Assembly (NCBI GenBank): GCA_944393345.1
Contig: CALXZW010000019.1
Span: 1-16,434, forward strand
DNA from: an uncultured Clostridia bacterium
Lineage (GTDB): Bacteria > Bacillota > Clostridia > TANB77 > CAG-508
Length of the DNA: 16,434 bases
Reading direction: 5' to 3'
In this document: positions 14,063-16,434 of the stretch, one piece after another
Layout of the letters: every line of letters starts with the position of its first letter
How positions within the stretch are numbered: the stretch's first letter is position 1
The notes under the pieces: generated by a model
The model's database searches: none
Seen by the model: the letters and a program-made list of their open reading frames with translations, nothing else
What the model was told of the DNA's origin: nothing
Program-made: the position numbers and the translations under genes

Positions 14063-15079
14063 TTATCTGTCTCTACCTTGATTTCTAATATTTCCTGTTC
14101 TTCTTCTTTGGAATAGTTCTATTAACTTTCTTTTTACTGTTATTCTTCTATATCCAACTATTGTTTTAGTTCCTAAATTTTTATATGATTCCTTATTCTT
14201 TTTTTCATTTTTTCTTGCACAATTAAGAATAGCTTTATTTGCTGATTTTCCTTCTAATATTTCCACTCTGCCTTTTTTACCTTTAGCATATTGCTTCATT
14301 TTTTCTATCAATTCTTCTGGTGCACCAGGCATAATAAGTGCAGTCATTTTATCATCAACTGCTTTTTTAAACATAGTTTCGTCATTATATCCATTTCCTA
14401 TGCAAATATAATTTTGTGGTTTTAAAATTCCTAATATTGTTTCAACTGCTTCCCCTTTATTTATATTTTTAGCAGCAATGTCTAATCTGAAATTATGCGC
14501 TTCTTTTTTTGGAAATTTTGTTTTATCTCTGTCTGACCAAAAGTCAAGTTTATTAACAAACTCCTCCATTTTTTTCATTAATTCTTCTGAACCTGCTAAT
14601 GTTATTTTTGTTATTCCTTTTACTTTATCTAATATTTGTATTATATCTTTATAATAATTTATTCCACTCTCTTTTTCCGCATAATAATTTTGTACTTCTG
14701 GGTTATTAATTGCATGTATAGATAATCCATCTGTTACTCGTATTTCGTGTTCTTTTCCACCATTTTCTAAAAATTTTCGAATAATTTCCTTTACTTTTTC
14801 ATCTTCTAATATTTTTTTTTGCAAAAATCTATTTTCTTTAGCAAAATAAATTCCTGCACCATTATCACCAATTAATATTTCAGGAATTTTTATTCCTGCT
14901 CTTCTAAAATTATCTTTTACATCTTCTATAGTCCTACCAGTTATAGGAATAACCATTCCACCCTTTTTACGTGCAGATGCTAATATAATATTTAATTGTT
15001 CATCGTTTAAATTTAGAGTTCCATCTATATCTGTAAAAATTATAAAACGAGGGGTTTTTGTTCTTAATTTTTCTTCCAC
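14063..15079 (-). CDS. HAD-superfamily (Cof/IIB type) phosphatase with a basic C-terminal tail
   Basis: A 338-residue HAD hydrolase. Motif I is FTDIDGTL with nucleophile Asp17 and Asp19, motif II is PITGR, motif III Lys is in INKGEAVE, and motif IV is IGNGYNDETMF. This set is typical of class IIB phosphatases acting on sugar phosphates or similar small metabolites. The substrate cannot be told. The last 60 residues (from about NEKKNKES) form an unusually basic, arginine-rich tail that is not part of the HAD fold and may bind nucleic acid or ribosomes. GTG 15079 is the start, with GGAGAG eight bases upstream. It begins 20 bases after pyrG and is likely in its operon. No CGG codon. Confidence 0.87.
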   Translation of the reverse strand: MEEKLRTKTPRFIIFTDIDGTLNLNDEQLNIILASARKKGGMVIPITGRTIEDVKDNFRRAGIKIPEILIGDNGAGIYFAKENRFLQKKILEDEKVKEIIRKFLENGGKEHEIRVTDGLSIHAINNPEVQNYYAEKESGINYYKDIIQILDKVKGITKITLAGSEELMKKMEEFVNKLDFWSDRDKTKFPKKEAHNFRLDIAAKNINKGEAVETILGILKPQNYICIGNGYNDETMFKKAVDDKMTALIMPGAPEELIEKMKQYAKGKKGRVEILEGKSANKAILNCARKNEKKNKESYKNLGTKTIVGYRRITVKRKLIELFQRRRTGNIRNQGRDR

Positions 15080-15099
15080 TTATTCTTCTCTCCTAATTC

Positions 15100-16434
15100 T
15101 TATTTTATACATGCTTTTATTAAGCCATCAAACAATGGAGCTGGTCTATTAGGTCTTGATTTTAATTCTGGATGGAATTGGGCTGCTATAAAATATGGAT
15201 GTTCTTTTATTTCTACTATTTCTACTAAATTTCCATCAGGTGATGTTCCAGAAACTTTTAATCCAGCACTTTCAAGTTGTTCTCTATAATCATTATTATA
15301 TTCATATCTATGTCTATGTCTTTCTAATATTTCTTCTTTTTTATATATTTCATATGTTTTACTGTCTTTTTTTATTATACATGGATATGCTCCTAACCTC
15401 ATTGTTCCACCTTTTTTATCAATTCCTTTTTGACTTTCCATTATATGTATTAATGGATTTTTTGTATTTTCATCAATTTCTACCGAATTAGCATCTTTAA
15501 TCCTCAAAACATTTCTTGCAAATTCAATTACAGCCATTTGCATTCCTAAGCAAATCCCTAAAAATGGCACTTTATTTTCTCTTGCATATTTTATAGTTTC
15601 TATTTTTCCTTCTATTCCTCTATTTCCAAATCCTCCTGGAACAACTATTCCATCAAAATCTTTTAATTTCTCTTTAGAATTTTCTTTATTTATTGTTTCA
15701 GAATCCACTAATTCTATTTTTACATTTATATTATTTGAAAATCCCGCATGATGTAGACTTTCTATTACTGATATGTACGAATCTTCTAATTTTATGTATT
15801 TTCCAACTATTGCTATTTTTACACTTTTTTCTTTATCTACTTTTCTAATATTATTTATCATATTTTCCCATTTTGAATTATCTGGTAAATAATTTTCTAA
15901 TTTTAGATGATTGCATACTTCCATTGCTAATCCTTCTTCTTCTAGCATTAAAGGTACTGCATATAGACAATCTGCAGTTTTATTTTGAATTACACTTGTT
16001 TTTCTTACATTGCAAAATAATGATAATTTTTCTCTTACACTTTCTGGTATATCACTTTCAGTTCTACATACTAATATATTTGGCTTTATTCCTAAGCTTT
16101 GTAATTCTTTTACTGAATGTTGTGTTGGTTTTGATTTTATTTCATTTGAACCAGCAATATATGGTAATAATGTTACATGTATATATACTACATCTTCAGG
16201 ATTTTTTTCCAATCCAACTTGTCTTATTGCTTCTATTATTGATAATCCTTCTATATCTCCAACGGTTCCACCTATTTCTGTAATTACAATATCAGTATCT
16301 GTGTTTTCAAAACCATATATTCTTTCTTTTATTTCATTTGTTATATGTGGTATTACTTGAACCGTTTTACCTAAATATTCTCCCTTTCTTTCTTTTTCTA
16401 TTACACTTGAATATATTTTTCCCATTGTAACACT
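15100..16434 (-). CDS. pyrG: CTP synthase, C-terminal 444 residues (5' end outside the window)
   Basis: Glutamine-hydrolysing CTP synthase converts UTP to CTP. The gene enters from the right edge, where SVTMGKIYSSVIEKERKGEY is already inside the synthetase domain, so about 90 N-terminal residues with the P-loop are missing. Synthetase motifs include TVQVIPHITNEIK and ITEIGGTVGDIEG. The glutaminase domain has GGFGNRG, the catalytic Cys in GICLGMQ, and the catalytic His-Glu in QFHPE. It ends PLFDGLIKACIK. The ATG at 16425 is an internal methionine, not the start. The HAD phosphatase follows 20 bases after its stop. No in-frame CGG: three CGG triplets in this part all cross codon borders. Confidence 0.97.
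   Translation of the reverse strand, partial: SVTMGKIYSSVIEKERKGEYLGKTVQVIPHITNEIKERIYGFENTDTDIVITEIGGTVGDIEGLSIIEAIRQVGLEKNPEDVVYIHVTLLPYIAGSNEIKSKPTQHSVKELQSLGIKPNILVCRTESDIPESVREKLSLFCNVRKTSVIQNKTADCLYAVPLMLEEEGLAMEVCNHLKLENYLPDNSKWENMINNIRKVDKEKSVKIAIVGKYIKLEDSYISVIESLHHAGFSNNINVKIELVDSETINKENSKEKLKDFDGIVVPGGFGNRGIEGKIETIKYARENKVPFLGICLGMQMAVIEFARNVLRIKDANSVEIDENTKNPLIHIMESQKGIDKKGGTMRLGAYPCIIKKDSKTYEIYKKEEILERHRHRYEYNNDYREQLESAGLKVSGTSPDGNLVEIVEIKEHPYFIAAQFHPELKSRPNRPAPLFDGLIKACIK

Overview
The window is very AT-rich and gene-dense. It looks like a chromosome segment of an endospore-forming, low-GC Gram-positive bacterium (Bacillota, probably class Clostridia). The evidence is a sporulation sigma factor of the SigK type, strong AGGAGG ribosome binding sites, Firmicute-style ABC/two-component signalling, and almost exclusive use of AT-rich codons. 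Genus and species cannot be told from this sequence.

Layout. The minus strand holds, from right to left: the 3' part of pyrG (CTP synthase) followed by a HAD phosphatase; a YgjP-type metallopeptidase-fold gene; typA/bipA; an acidic 48-residue small protein; an 83-residue unknown followed by a TrmR-like tRNA O-methyltransferase; a TrhP-like U32 protein; an OmpR-type regulator and sensor kinase followed by an ABC ATPase and large FtsX-type permease; sigK; and the first 25 codons of a hemolysin III-like (TrhA) gene. The plus strand holds a DUF368 membrane protein, a RelA/SpoT-domain gene of foreign composition, and dapB.

Main discovery. Four otherwise healthy genes (sigK, the ABC permease, the DUF368 gene and the trmR-like gene) are each broken by one frame change. 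In all four the cause is the same: one extra C directly before a glycine codon GGA or GGT. The ribosome therefore meets an in-frame CGG arginine codon followed by A or T, and must move +1 to read the glycine. By hand scan, about 4,770 codons of native-looking genes contain no other in-frame CGG. This is what one would expect if CGG is unassigned or starved here and is resolved by +1 frameshifting, or if CGGW is read as a four-base glycine codon. The closest analogue known to me is the yeast Ty1 CUU-AGG-C shift. Four independent sequencing errors would not be expected to converge on this pattern.

The only gene that uses CGG as ordinary arginine (three times) is the foreign-looking RelA/SpoT-domain gene at 8444-9364. 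It sits with its own promoter and terminator between the trhP-like and trmR-like genes, which are often neighbours and cooperate in making 5-methoxyuridine at tRNA wobble positions. If CGG really forces a +1 shift in this host, this gene would be cut off at codon 129.

Other points: 11-bp-phased direct repeats in front of the ABC genes and in the regulator/DUF368 intergenic region, near-consensus promoters for several genes, a LexA-like box ahead of the YgjP gene, and a Gln in place of the usual catalytic Glu in the YgjP zinc motif.
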